Of a stretch of 64,000 nucleotides of DNA, positions 53,501 through 61,782 are shown in pieces (position 1 is the first letter of the stretch; every line of letters starts with the position of its first letter). This stretch comes from Streptomyces antimycoticus (GTDB lineage Bacteria > Actinomycetota > Actinomycetes > Streptomycetales > Streptomycetaceae), in assembly GCF_005405925.1 (NCBI RefSeq), contig NZ_BJHV01000001.1:8556001-8620000 (forward strand), in the 5' to 3' direction. The notes under the pieces are model-generated. The model saw nothing but the letters and a program-made list of their open reading frames with translations, did no database searches and was not told where the DNA came from. The position numbers and the translations under genes were made by a program.

Positions 53501-56500
53501 AGCCGGTCGGCGGCCCGTACCGCGCCGGGTGGGGCGACGGCCAGCCGCCACGGGCCGTCGCCGTCGTCCAGCAGCCGGGCGCGCAGCGCGTCATGGCCGT
53601 CGAGGAGCGCCTGCAGGGCCGCGGTCAGCTCCTCGTGGCGCGCGCCGGGCGGGGTGGTGAACGTCATCACCTGGTGGTAGCGGTCGATGGGGCCGCCCCG
53701 CTCCTGGAGCCAGCGGATCACCGGGGTGGCGGGCAGCTCCCCGGTGCCGTCGTCGCCGTCACCGTCCTGGGCCGCGCCGCGTTCGGCCACCGCGGCCAGC
53801 GCCTCGACCGTGCGGCACCGGAACACCTCACGCGTGGTGAACCGCAGCCCCGCGCGGCGAGCCGCGCCGACCAGCTGGATCGAGACGATGCTGTCGCCGC
53901 CCAGGGTGAAGAAGTCGTCGTCGATGCCGACCCGCTCCAGATGCAGCAGCTCGGCGACGATGTCGCAGAGCACCGTCTCCTCTTCGGTGCGCGGCTGCCG
54001 CCCCGACACCTCGGCACCCGGGTCGGGCGCGGGCAGCGCGGCGCGGTCGACCTTGCCGTTGACGGTCAGCGGAAGCGCCGGCAGGGTCACGAACGCGCCG
54101 GGGACCATGTAGTCCGGCAGCGCCGCCGCGGCCCCCGCACGCAACGCCGACACCTCCGGCCGCGCACCGGAGGCAGGCACCACATAGGCCACCAGCGTGG
54201 TCTGTCCGGGCCGGTCCGTCCGGGGCACCACGGCGGCCTGCGCGACCTCCGGCAGATCCGCGAGGACGGCGGCGATCTCGCCGGGTTCGACGCGGAACCC
54301 GCGGATCTGGACCTGGTCGTCGGCCCGGCCCAGGTACGCGAGCGAACCGTCCGCGCGCCGCCGGGCGAGGTCGCCGGTGCGGTACATCCGCTCGCCCGGG
54401 CGGCCGAAGGGCGCGGCCACGAAGCGGCTCGCCGTCATCCCGCGGCGGCCCAGATAGCCGCGGGCGAGGCCGGGACCGGTCACATACATCTCGCCCACCG
54501 CGCCCTCGGGCACGGGCCGCAGCGCCTGGTCGAGCACGAGCACCCGAAGGTCGCCGAGCGGGCCGCCGATGAGGCTGCCGGTCGCGCGGGCCGCGGCGGC
54601 GCGGTCGAGCCCGAGGTGGGTGACATGGACCGTGGTCTCGGTGATGCCGTACATGTTGGACAGCACCGGCGTGTCCTCGGCGCGGTGGTCGTACCAGCTC
54701 TCGAGCCGCCCCAGGTCGAGCGCTTCGCCGCCGAACACCACATGGCGCAGGGCCAAGTGGCGCCCGGGCCGCTCCCGGTCGGCCTGGATGAGCGGGTAGA
54801 AGGCCGACGGAGTCTGGTTCAGGACCGTGACCTGCTGCTCGGCCAGCAGGTCCAGGAAGTCCTCGGGGGAGCGGGAGACGTCGAACGGGACGACCACCAG
54901 CCGCCCGCCGTGCAGCAGCGGACCCCACATCTCCCACACGGAGAAGTCGAAGGCGAACGAGTGGAACATGGTCCACACGTCCTGCGGGCCGAACGCGAAG
55001 TGCTCGGCGGCGGCGAACAGCCGGGTGACGTTGTGATGGGTGACCACGACGCCCTTGGGCCGCCCGGTCGAGCCCGAGGTGTAGATGACATAGGCCGGGC
55101 AGTTTGGCCGCAGCGCGGCCACGACCGGGTCGGTCGCGGGCTCCTGGGCCATGGCCGTACGGACCTGGGGCGCGTCGACGACCAGCCGCGGCACCGCGTC
55201 CCCGGCGTGCGCGCCGACCGAGGCGTCCACCTCGGCGGCGGTCACCAGCAGCGCGGGGCGGGCGTCGCCGAGGATGAGGGCCAGCCGCTCGGCCGGGGCC
55301 GCGGGATCCAGCGGCACATACGCCGCGCCCGCCTTCAACACCGCCAGGATCGCGACGATTTGGTCGAGCGAGCGCGGCAGCGCGATGGCCACCAGCCGCT
55401 CCGGGCCCGCACCGTGCCCGATCAGGCGGTGCGCCAGCTGATTGGCCCGGGCGTTCAGTTCGCCGTAGGTCAGCGTGGTGTCGCCGTAGGTCAGCGCGGT
55501 GGCGTAGGGCGTACGCCGGGCCTGGTGCGCGAACAGGCCGGACAGCGTGGCCTGCGCCCCGGGCGACGCCGCAGGGGGAGGGGCGCGGCCGCCGGAAGGG
55601 CACGGGTGCGCTCGGCGGGGGTGGTGATGTCCAGCAGGCCGAGCGGAGTGTCCACATCGGCCCGGGCCAGCCGCTCCAGAAGGTGTCCCAGCCGCTGCTG
55701 GTGCGCGGCGACATCGGCCTCGTCATAGCGGTCGGCGTTGCCGTCCAGCTCGATCCTCAGCCCGGTGCCGCCGGGGTGGACGGAGACGACGACCGAGAAG
55801 TCGTCGGTGGGCCCGATGGACAGGTTGTGAACGGTGACCGGGGCGCCGTCGAATTTCAGTTCGGCGGCGAAGGACATGATGTTGACCTGCGGGCCGAACA
55901 GGGGCGTGAGGGCGTCAGGGCCGCCGTGCTCGCGGCGCAGATCCTCGTAGCGGTAGCGCTGGTGCCGCAGGACCGCGCGCAGCCGCCGGGACACCTGGCG
56001 CAGCGCCTCGCCGACGGTCAAGCCTGGGCCCAGATCGAGCCGTAGCGGCAGCAGATTGGACATCATGCCCGGAGTCCGCTGCGGCGCGTGGCCGATCCGG
56101 GACGCGACCGGCACGCCGAGGGTGACCTCGCCGGCCCCGGACATCCGCTGCACATAGACCGCGACCGCCGTGAGCACCGCGATCGGCCAGGGCAGCGCGG
56201 CCTCACGCGCCACGTCCCGCAGCCGCTCCAGCTGGGGCGCTTCCAAGCTCATCCCGCGCCGCACCTTCTCCCGCGGCGGGGCGGGCGGCCCGGCACTGAG
56301 CGACGCCGGTGCCGGTGCGTCCGCGAGCTCCCGCGCCCAGAACGCACGGTCGGCCTCGAACTGCTCCGAGGCACGGTATGCGGCGTCCGCCTCGACCAGC
56401 CCCGCCAGCGGGGGGAACGGTGTGCCCGCGGCCACATCCTCGGTGCCCGCCACGGTGTACAGCTCCGCGACCCGACGGGCCACCGCGGCCACCGTGAACC

Positions 56501-56978
56501 CGTCGCCCACCAGGTGGTGGTAGTGGTGGAACCAGAAGAAACGGTCCGGCGCGACGGCGAACAGCACACACCCGAAGAGCGGTTCCCCGCCCGGGTCGAG
56601 CGGGGTGCGCAGCCGCTCCCACATCGCCCGCTCGGCCACCGCCCGCGGATCAGGCTCGTGGCGCAGATCCACCACCGGCAACGTCCAGTCGCCCAGGGGC
56701 GTGATGACCTGCCGGGGCCCGTCAGGTCCGTCCACCACCCGCACCCGCAGCGTCTCGGCCTCCTCCAGCGTCCGCCGGACCGCCGCCTCCAGCCGCGCGG
56801 CGTCCACCGGGCCCGCGACCTCCAGGTACTCCCCGCCCTGGTAGGCGGTGCTGAGCGGGGCGAGCTGCTGCGCATGCCAAATGCCCAGCTGCGCGGCGGT
56901 CAGCGGCAGTTCCCGCCGCTCGCGGCCGTCCGCTCCCTCACGCTCATTCGTGGCGTGCCCCGAGGTCTCGCTAAACAC
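39998..56978 (-). CDS. NRPS 1: modules 1-4 (two frameshifts in the sequence)
   Basis: A peptide synthetase of about 5660 residues after correction, starting the line. Order: C1-A1-T1-E1, C2-A2-T2-E2, C3-A3-T3, C4-A4-MT-T4. As given it is split into three frames: 56978 to about 55580, about 55580 to 45515, and 45515 to 39998. One base added in the G-runs at 55574-55583 and one at 45514-45516 restores standard NRPS sequence ([32 protein letters not shown]). It begins at GTG 56976-56978 with AAGGGG 8 bases upstream. The C-terminus after T4 is a proline-rich linker ending [16 protein letters not shown], a likely docking tail for NRPS 2, whose start overlaps by ATGA. The ABC exporter lies 70 bases upstream in the same direction. 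Confidence 0.93.
40928..41726 (-). repeat. long direct repeat, copy 2 (methyltransferase of module 4)
   Basis: Partner of 23835-24633: same length, high identity over the SAM-binding and flanking parts, differing mainly around 41128-41165 and 41370-41415. Confidence 0.85.
44521..47700 (-). other. NRPS module 3: C-A-T, phenylalanine
   Basis: C3 is D-accepting ([19 protein letters not shown] at 47189-47212). The A3 pocket from FDASVWE (45649-45669), read across the frameshift at 45514-45516, is D-A-W-T-V-A-A-V-C, the phenylalanine code of the gramicidin/tyrocidine type. T3 is GGHSL with no epimerase, so L-Phe. Confidence 0.85.
45514..45516 (-). other. probable one-base loss in NRPS 1 (A3 domain)
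   Basis: Coding strand CTCGGGCGGTGGGCG reads [11 protein letters not shown] and stops. With a fourth G it reads [15 protein letters not shown] and continues into the frame that carries [12 protein letters not shown] and [10 protein letters not shown]. Confidence 0.85.
47701..52360 (-). other. NRPS module 2: C-A-T-E, D-basic residue (Arg-like)
   Basis: C2 is of the D-accepting type ([20 protein letters not shown] at 51844-51867). The A2 pocket from FDTSFDG (50278-50298) is D-T-D-D-M-G-F-I-D; three extra acidic residues suggest a cationic side chain such as Arg, enduracididine or capreomycidine. T2 is GGDSI. E2 has HHLAVDG near 48666-48690. Confidence 0.78.
52361..56978 (-). other. NRPS module 1: starter-type C-A-T-E, D-threonine
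   Basis: C1 resembles the first condensation domain of EntF (opening [14 protein letters not shown], active site HHLVGDG at 56499-56519), so an acyl or aryl group may be joined to residue 1. The A1 pocket from FDFSVWE (54931-54951) is D-F-W-N-V-G-M-V-H, the threonine code. T1 is GGDSI (Ser codon 53890-53892). E1 has HHLVIDG (53320-53340). Confidence 0.88.
55574..55583 (-). other. probable one-base loss in NRPS 1 (C1-A1 linker)
   Basis: Two adjacent runs (GGGGG at 55574-55578 and GGGG at 55580-55583). Without correction the frame runs into [17 protein letters not shown] and a stop. One extra base gives [20 protein letters not shown], the normal entry to an A domain. Confidence 0.8.
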
Positions 56979-57048
56979 GTCGACGTCCCCTTCTGCAGTG
57001 ACTCGGACCTGGCTGATCCGGAAGAACGAAATGGTGTGGAACGGCCGG

Positions 57049-57864
57049 TTACAGGCGGCGGGTGAAGGCGCGGATGGCCAGCGGTACGAAGAGGGCGAGG
57101 ATCACCGCGGAGGCCAGCAGCGTGCTGCCGAGAGCCGAACCGGAATCCGAAGCCGGCCCGGTGAGCAGGGCCCGTACGGCATCGGTCAGATGGGTCACCG
57201 GATTGACCTTCGCCCAGGCCTGGAGCCATCCGGGAAGGGTGTCGGTCGCGACCATCGTGTTGCTGCCGAACGCCATCGGGAACAGCAGGATCATCACGAG
57301 CATGTTGACCGACTCGGGCTTGTCCGCGATCAGCCCTATCGTCAGGGCGATCCAGGAGAACGCGAACGACACCAACAGCACCAGCGCCACGGCCAGCACC
57401 GCCGAGAGCGGGTCGGTGTGGACGCGGAAGCCGATGCAGAAGCCGAAGGCGAGCAGCGTCAGCGTGGTGGCGGCCTGGCGTGGCAGGTCCCCGAGGATGT
57501 GCGCGATGAGGGGTGCGGGCCGGGCGATGGGCAGGCTCCGGAACCGGTCGAAGATCCCCTTGTCGATATCACTGTTGATGGCCTGGCCCACGGTGGTGAC
57601 CATGAACGCCGCGTTCTGCGCGAGCATCCCCGGCAGCAGGAACTGCAGATAGGCCGACTGGCTCCCGGACACCGCCCCGGCGAACAGCACCATGAAGAGC
57701 AGCATCATGATGAGCGGCTGCAACACACTGAACACCACGATCTGCGGCGAGGCGCGCAACTTGGTCAGATGGCGTCCGGCGAGGATCAGCGTATGGCTGA
57801 CCAGGGCCCCGCGGCCCGGGTCGACGGGGAGCTGGGCCGGGGTGCTGTGCTGGGCGCTGCTCAT
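57049..57864 (-). CDS. ABC-2 type exporter, membrane subunit (DrrB-like)
   Basis: 271 residues with six membrane helices of the ABC-2 permease fold (for example FSVLQPLIMMLLFMVLFAG, QAATTLTLLAFGFCIGF, VLLVSFAFSWIALTIGL, ASAVILALFVPLAI) and the short conserved loop LLPGMLAQNAAFM followed by DIDKGIFDRFRSLPIARPAP. DrrB-type subunits pair with a DrrA-type ATPase to pump out antibiotics, usually giving self-resistance. The start ATG overlaps the ATPase stop by four bases (57861-57864), and NRPS 1 follows 70 bases after its stop, so exporter and synthetases are probably one operon. Substrate is inferred from position only. Confidence 0.92.
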   Translation of the reverse strand: MSSAQHSTPAQLPVDPGRGALVSHTLILAGRHLTKLRASPQIVVFSVLQPLIMMLLFMVLFAGAVSGSQSAYLQFLLPGMLAQNAAFMVTTVGQAINSDIDKGIFDRFRSLPIARPAPLIAHILGDLPRQAATTLTLLAFGFCIGFRVHTDPLSAVLAVALVLLVSFAFSWIALTIGLIADKPESVNMLVMILLFPMAFGSNTMVATDTLPGWLQAWAKVNPVTHLTDAVRALLTGPASDSGSALGSTLLASAVILALFVPLAIRAFTRRL

Positions 57865-58868
57865 CGCGGCTTCCTTTCGGCGGGCCCGGCCGTGACCGGT
57901 GCCGGATCGGGTTCCTGGACGGGGTCGGCGGGCTGGGCGGTACGGCCGGTCAGCGCGAAGAACACCTCATCGAGGGTGGCCTGACGCAGCCCCAGCTCGA
58001 CGAAGCCGATCCCCTCCGCCTCCAGCCGCGCTGCCACCCGCCGCAGCGCCGTCACATCCCCGACGGCGGCGTCGATCAGGCCGGTGTCCGCGTCGACGGC
58101 CGGCTCCACCCCCGTCGCCTCGGCGACGTACGCGGCGGCCTGCGCGCCCTGGGCCGGATCGGCCACCCGCATCTGCAGGGCGAGGCCGCCGACCCGGGCC
58201 TTGAGTTCGGTGGGGGTGCCGGTGGCCACCACGCGCCCCTGGTCGAGTACCACCAGATCGTTCGCCAGGTGGTCCGCCTCCTCCAGGTACTGCGTGGTGA
58301 GCAGGACCGTCACACCGTCCGCCACCAGCTCGCGCACCAGCGTCCAGACCTCGGTGCGGCTGCGCGGGTCCAGCCCGGTCGTCGGCTCGTCCAGGAACAG
58401 CACCCGAGGCCGCCCGACGAGGCTCGCCGCCACGTCCAGTCGGCGCCGCATGCCACCGGAGTACGTCTTCGTCAGCCGGCCCGCGGCGTCCTCCAGCCGG
58501 AACCGCTCGATCAACTCGGTGGCCCGGCCGCGCGCCGCCCCCCGGGACAGGCCCAGCAGCCGGCCGATCAGCTCCAGGTTGTGCTGCCCCGACAACTCGT
58601 CGTCCACCGCCGCGTACTGGCCCGTCAGACCGATCGCCGCCCGCACCAGGTGCGGCCGCGCCATGACGTCGTGTCCGTCGATCCAGGCCCGCCCGCTGTC
58701 CGCGCGGATCAGGGTGGACAGAATGCGCACCGTGGTGGTCTTGCCGGATCCATTCGGGCCCAGCAGCCCCAGAACGGTCCCGGCCCGAGCCGTGAATCCG
58801 ACCTCGGACAGCGCCTGGGTCTTCGCATAGGACTTGCTCAGTTCTTCGACACGGATGGTCTCCACCAC
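57861..58868 (-). CDS. ABC exporter ATP-binding subunit (DrrA-like)
   Basis: About 335 residues. The nucleotide-binding domain is complete: Walker A GPNGSGKTT, Q-loop TGQYAAVDD, signature YSGGMRRRLD, Walker B VLFLDEPTTGLD, and the DrrA-specific C-terminal region (GFVELGLRQATLDEVFFALTG) that contacts the permease. It is the first gene of the probable exporter-NRPS operon. The frame opens at GTG 58901, but GTG 58868 or 58865 is better: AGAGG lies 4 or 7 bases upstream and the protein then starts VETIRVEELSK. Role: energising export of the peptide, and so self-protection. Confidence 0.93.
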   Translation of the reverse strand: MVETIRVEELSKSYAKTQALSEVGFTARAGTVLGLLGPNGSGKTTTVRILSTLIRADSGRAWIDGHDVMARPHLVRAAIGLTGQYAAVDDELSGQHNLELIGRLLGLSRGAARGRATELIERFRLEDAAGRLTKTYSGGMRRRLDVAASLVGRPRVLFLDEPTTGLDPRSRTEVWTLVRELVADGVTVLLTTQYLEEADHLANDLVVLDQGRVVATGTPTELKARVGGLALQMRVADPAQGAQAAAYVAEATGVEPAVDADTGLIDAAVGDVTALRRVAARLEAEGIGFVELGLRQATLDEVFFALTGRTAQPADPVQEPDPAPVTAGPAERKPR

Positions 58869-59506
58869 AGGGCCTCTCGGGTATCGATGTCCGCCGGCCA
58901 CACGCGGTGGACAGCGGCGGCAGAATCAGCAATTCCGCGGTTGGGATCAGTGCGCCGTCCGGCTGAGCCCTCATCCTGGGCAGCGGGACAACGCCTGGAC
59001 ACCCCGCATCGAATAATCAATTGCGTAACGGATGATTCCGTAGCGGCGAAATGAGGAATTCCGCCGACCGTGCGGGGCAATGCGCGGCAGGCGTGACCAG
59101 CGCTTTCAGTATGATCAGAGGGAGCGCCCGGATGAAGGGCGGGGCCGGATGGATTCGCCTCCTGACCGCCAAGGGAATTGCGTAATCCGGAGTTCCGGAT
59201 CATGCGTAATTCTTGATTCCGGTGTGTGTATCGGCCAGCAATCAGGGGTTGTGCAGCCTCGGATTCCCGCTCGCGCCGGCCGCCAACTTCTTGCCCGGGG
59301 GTTGCACTTTCGGGGCCGACACGGATAAATGTGAGAAGCTCGCAGACCTCCCCGTATGTTCGTCATGCTCGGGGACCGGTCGTCGGCGGCTTTTCATCGG
59401 GGTATTGCCCAGGAATTCCTCGGGCGGTTTCCGTGCACCGCGGGCGGCTGCGGAAGATCCACCATCACGGTCTGCCGCATTCTCGACTTGAGGGGGAGCG
59501 CAATCG
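58869..59506. promoter_or_regulatory. divergent regulatory region between exporter/NRPS operon and DsrE-like operon
   Basis: A 638-base AT-richer spacer with no supportable gene. It holds a perfect 16-base palindrome, ATCCGGAGTTCCGGAT (59185-59200). The 10-mer AATTGCGTAA occurs at 59019-59028 and 59176-59185, and a related ATGCGTAATT at 59202-59211, so the palindrome is framed by two of the three. TATGAT at 59110 is a possible -10 on the plus strand. The main promoter of the NRPS operon must lie here; which sites matter is not known. Confidence 0.6.
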
Positions 59507-59842
59507 ATGACCACAGTGCGTGAAGGGTTCCTGCTGATCGAGAGTCAGGCGGCGGCCGTGCCGGGCGGGGTGGGATTCCCGCGTGACGCGGTGACCCAGG
59601 CACGGCTCGGTCATCCGGTGGTGCTGTTCCTCATTCAGGACGCCGTGGCCCTGGCCGTCCCGGGCCGTTCACCGGAACTGGAGGCCTTCATCGGGGCCGG
59701 CGGCCGGGTCTGGGTGGACGACTTCTCGCTCGCCCAGCGGGGCCTGGCGAGCGCCGGACTCCTGTCCGCGGCCCACCGCACCGATATGGGCGCGGTGGCC
59801 GAGGCGGTCCTCAACCCGGCGGTGAAAGTGGTGTGGCACTGA
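59507..59842 (+). CDS. DsrE/F/H-superfamily small protein, cysteine-free (DsrH/TusB-like)
   Basis: 111 residues with the alternating hydrophobic strands and VLFLIQDAVALAV / VWVDDFSLAQRGL pattern of the DsrE/F/H (TusB/C/D) fold. It has no cysteine, so it cannot itself carry persulfide sulfur and is probably a structural subunit. ATG 59507 follows GGGGGAG about 8 bases upstream. Its stop overlaps the next start (TGATG), which implies coupled translation with the two related proteins downstream; together they look like a hetero-oligomer similar in make-up to TusBCD/DsrEFH. No known pathway partner (TusA, TusE) is beside it. Confidence 0.68.
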   Translation: MTTVREGFLLIESQAAAVPGGVGFPRDAVTQARLGHPVVLFLIQDAVALAVPGRSPELEAFIGAGGRVWVDDFSLAQRGLASAGLLSAAHRTDMGAVAEAVLNPAVKVVWH

Positions 59843-60249
59843 TGGGCCGTCCCGTTCCGTACACCGACGTCATGGTGATCCTCATGGGCGCACCGCATGA
59901 GTCCGACCAGACCACCAGCGTGCTGCGGCTGGTCCAGGCGATGCTGGAGCGCGGTGGCCGGGTGCAGGTGTGGACCTGCGGCCACGCCACCCATCTCACT
60001 CGGCAGGCGCTCGGCGCGGCCAAACAGCGCAACATCGCCTCCTGGACCACCACCTATCCGACGACCGCCACGCTCGTCCAGGACATGCTCGCGGCCTTCC
60101 CCGACCAGCTCTACTGGTACGGCTGCCAGTTCTGCAGCGAGGACCGGGGCGTCCACGATCATGTGCCCGAGGTCGTGCTGCGCCGGCCCTCCACGTTCGC
60201 CGCGAACAGCGCCGCGACCGGCAAGACGCTGATGGTCGGGGTGATGTGA
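59842..60249 (+). CDS. DsrE-superfamily protein with three cysteines (candidate sulfur carrier)
   Basis: 135 residues. The start (DVMVILMGAPHESDQTTSVL) and the TCGHATHL segment are typical of DsrE-like proteins. Cys46 lies after a central strand, where TusD/DsrE keep their sulfur-accepting Cys region, and a CxxC pair (Cys95, Cys98, in YGCQFC) follows, so this is the subunit most likely to bind persulfide or metal. ATG 59842 overlaps the previous stop by one base; GTG 59833 in the same frame is less likely. Whether it serves sulfur transfer in the nearby NRPS pathway or a separate redox task is open. Confidence 0.7.
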   Translation: MGRPVPYTDVMVILMGAPHESDQTTSVLRLVQAMLERGGRVQVWTCGHATHLTRQALGAAKQRNIASWTTTYPTTATLVQDMLAAFPDQLYWYGCQFCSEDRGVHDHVPEVVLRRPSTFAANSAATGKTLMVGVM

Positions 60250-60250
60250 G

Positions 60251-60676
60251 ATGCACGACCGTCCCGACCTGCCCTCGGCCGCACCGCGGCGGCCCCAGGT
60301 GCTGGCCATCGTGGAGCGCGCCTACCGCGGCGCCGTGGAGAAGCAGTTCGCGGACGCCCTGTACCTGGCGCTCGAACTGCACCGCCAGCTCGGCGGGATC
60401 GACATCCTGCTGCGCGGCCAGGCCGTGACGTACGCGGCGCGCGACGCCCATGTGCCACCGCTGCGGCTCGGCAACCGAGTGATCGAAACGCTCACCGATC
60501 CGCGCGGTGACGTGCTGCGGCTGCTGGACGCCGGGGTGCGGGTGTACGCCGAGGAGCCTGGCCTGGCCGTCTACGGACTGGACGGCGAGGGGCGCCTCCT
60601 GGACCGGGTACGGCCGATGCCCGCGGATGAGGCCGCGGCGCGGTGGTCCACCTACCGGATGGTGTGCTTCATGTAG
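60251..60676 (+). CDS. third DsrE/F-like protein of the operon
   Basis: 141 residues, starting one base after the previous stop. The middle (ADALYLALELHRQLGGIDIL, then VIETLTDPRGDVLRLLDAGVRVYAEEPGLAVYGL) fits the DsrE/F fold: helix after the first strand, then a strand ending in a conserved loop. Its only cysteine is near the end (Cys139 in MVCFM), a C-terminal position reminiscent of DsrC-type swinging-arm cysteines but in a different family. It completes a three-gene unit with the two proteins before it. The exact subfamily is uncertain. Confidence 0.62.
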   Translation: MHDRPDLPSAAPRRPQVLAIVERAYRGAVEKQFADALYLALELHRQLGGIDILLRGQAVTYAARDAHVPPLRLGNRVIETLTDPRGDVLRLLDAGVRVYAEEPGLAVYGLDGEGRLLDRVRPMPADEAAARWSTYRMVCFM

Positions 60677-60801
60677 CGGCGCCGCCATGACGTCGGATCG
60701 GACGGCCCACCGCGCGCTCGATCGCCGGTCCTCCGCCACCCCGGGGGTATGAGTACGGCAGCGGATACCGGCGGGTTGGCCGGTTCCGTAGCGTCCCTCG
60801 C

Positions 60802-61191
60802 ATGGAGAACACCGAAACCGCTGCTGATGGTGCGGCTTCTGAGGGCGCGGCCGGACCGGACCGCTGTGGCGTCCCTCGTCGGCGCACCGCTGTCGGCTGG
60901 GCAGGGCTGGTCGTCCTCGCGGTGGGAGTGCTGCTCCTCGGAGTCTTCGTGACGCTGGTGGGGCCCCTCTTCGCCATCGCCTGCGATTCCTGCCCGGACG
61001 GTGTCCGGGGCCCGCAGCGCTTCGGCGATGCCTTGATAGCCATCACACGGTACGCGGTGCCGTTGGCGACGCTGGGGACGATCATGGGGATGTTCCACCC
61101 TCGAGGTGGCGCCCGCGTGGCCGGCCTCGGGCTGGGGGCACTGGTCGTGCTGCTGATCCTGATGGTGGCCCTCGGCCAGTCCACTGTCTGA
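60802..61191 (+). CDS. small membrane protein of unknown function
   Basis: 129 residues: a charged N-terminus of about 28 residues, then three membrane segments (TAVGWAGLVVLAVGVLLLGV; IAITRYAVPLATLGTIMGMF; VAGLGLGALVVLLILMVAL) with a cysteine pair (ACDSC) in the first outer loop that could form a disulfide. No family is recognised. The start is ATG 60802; no strong ribosome site precedes it. It is convergent with the TetR gene. Confidence 0.55.
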   Translation: MENTETAADGAASEGAAGPDRCGVPRRRTAVGWAGLVVLAVGVLLLGVFVTLVGPLFAIACDSCPDGVRGPQRFGDALIAITRYAVPLATLGTIMGMFHPRGGARVAGLGLGALVVLLILMVALGQSTV

Positions 61192-61218
61192 CGGTGGCCC
61201 TCCACCCCGGCAACGCCG

Positions 61219-61782
61219 TCACATGGCGCGCAGGCCCCGGTCGGTGAAGGCGATCAGCCACTCGAAGCTCTCGTCGATGTCGGTGCTCCACTGGAAGCCG
61301 CCCGCCGCCTGCAACGTGGCGAAGCCGTGGCAGAAACTGCGGAGCGTGCGCAGGGCGTGGTTCACGTCGGACTCCGCGATGCCGTAGCCGCGCAGGACCG
61401 CCCTGAACGCGTCGAGCAGCCGCTGACTCGCGATGGTCAGCGGGTCGTCCGGACCGGAGGGTTCCAGCCCGACCGTCGCGGCGTACCGGCCGGGATGCTC
61501 CAGGACGAAGGCGCGGAAGGCGCGCGCCGCGGCCGCCAGGGCGTCGCGGCCCGCGTACCCCTGGACCGCGCCGCCGACGGCGTCCGCGGCCTCGCTCAAC
61601 GCCAGGGCCGCGATGCGCCGGTTGAGGTCCTCCTGGCCGCCCACATGCTTGTACAGGGAGGGGGTGCGCACGCCCACCCGCTCGGCCAGCAGACCCATCG
61701 TCAGATGGGCGAGGCCCACCTCGTCGGCGAGGGCGGCACCGGCCGCGACCACGGCCGTCGAGTCCAGGCCGGCCCTAGGCAT
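61219..61782 (-). CDS. TetR family transcriptional regulator
   Basis: 187 residues. The helix-turn-helix is at the N-terminus (VGLAHLTMGLLAERVGVRTP, then SLYKHVGGQEDL), with a TetR C-terminal domain of the WHG type. Its start overlaps the stop of the hydrolase by 8 bases, so the two are co-transcribed from the promoter near 62640. It probably represses this pair through the overlapping palindromes at 62629-62653. The signal is likely the hydrolase substrate or a related compound. Confidence 0.88.
   Translation of the reverse strand: MPRAGLDSTAVVAAGAALADEVGLAHLTMGLLAERVGVRTPSLYKHVGGQEDLNRRIAALALSEAADAVGGAVQGYAGRDALAAAARAFRAFVLEHPGRYAATVGLEPSGPDDPLTIASQRLLDAFRAVLRGYGIAESDVNHALRTLRSFCHGFATLQAAGGFQWSTDIDESFEWLIAFTDRGLRAM

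Noticed and set aside
45484..55392. Separate 3302-residue NRPS ending inside an A domain
   Set aside because: It ends in the middle of the A3 domain at a one-base loss; the rest of A3 is present in the next frame, so it is part of one protein.
55491..56978. Stand-alone 495-residue condensation protein
   Set aside because: Its last 30 residues are frame-shifted nonsense. One extra base joins it to the A1 domain, so it is the start of NRPS 1, not a separate gene.
59507..60676. Assignment of the trio as tusBCD (tRNA thiolation)
   Set aside because: Fold similarity only; TusA, TusE and MnmA partners are absent and the cysteine pattern differs, so no tus symbols are given.
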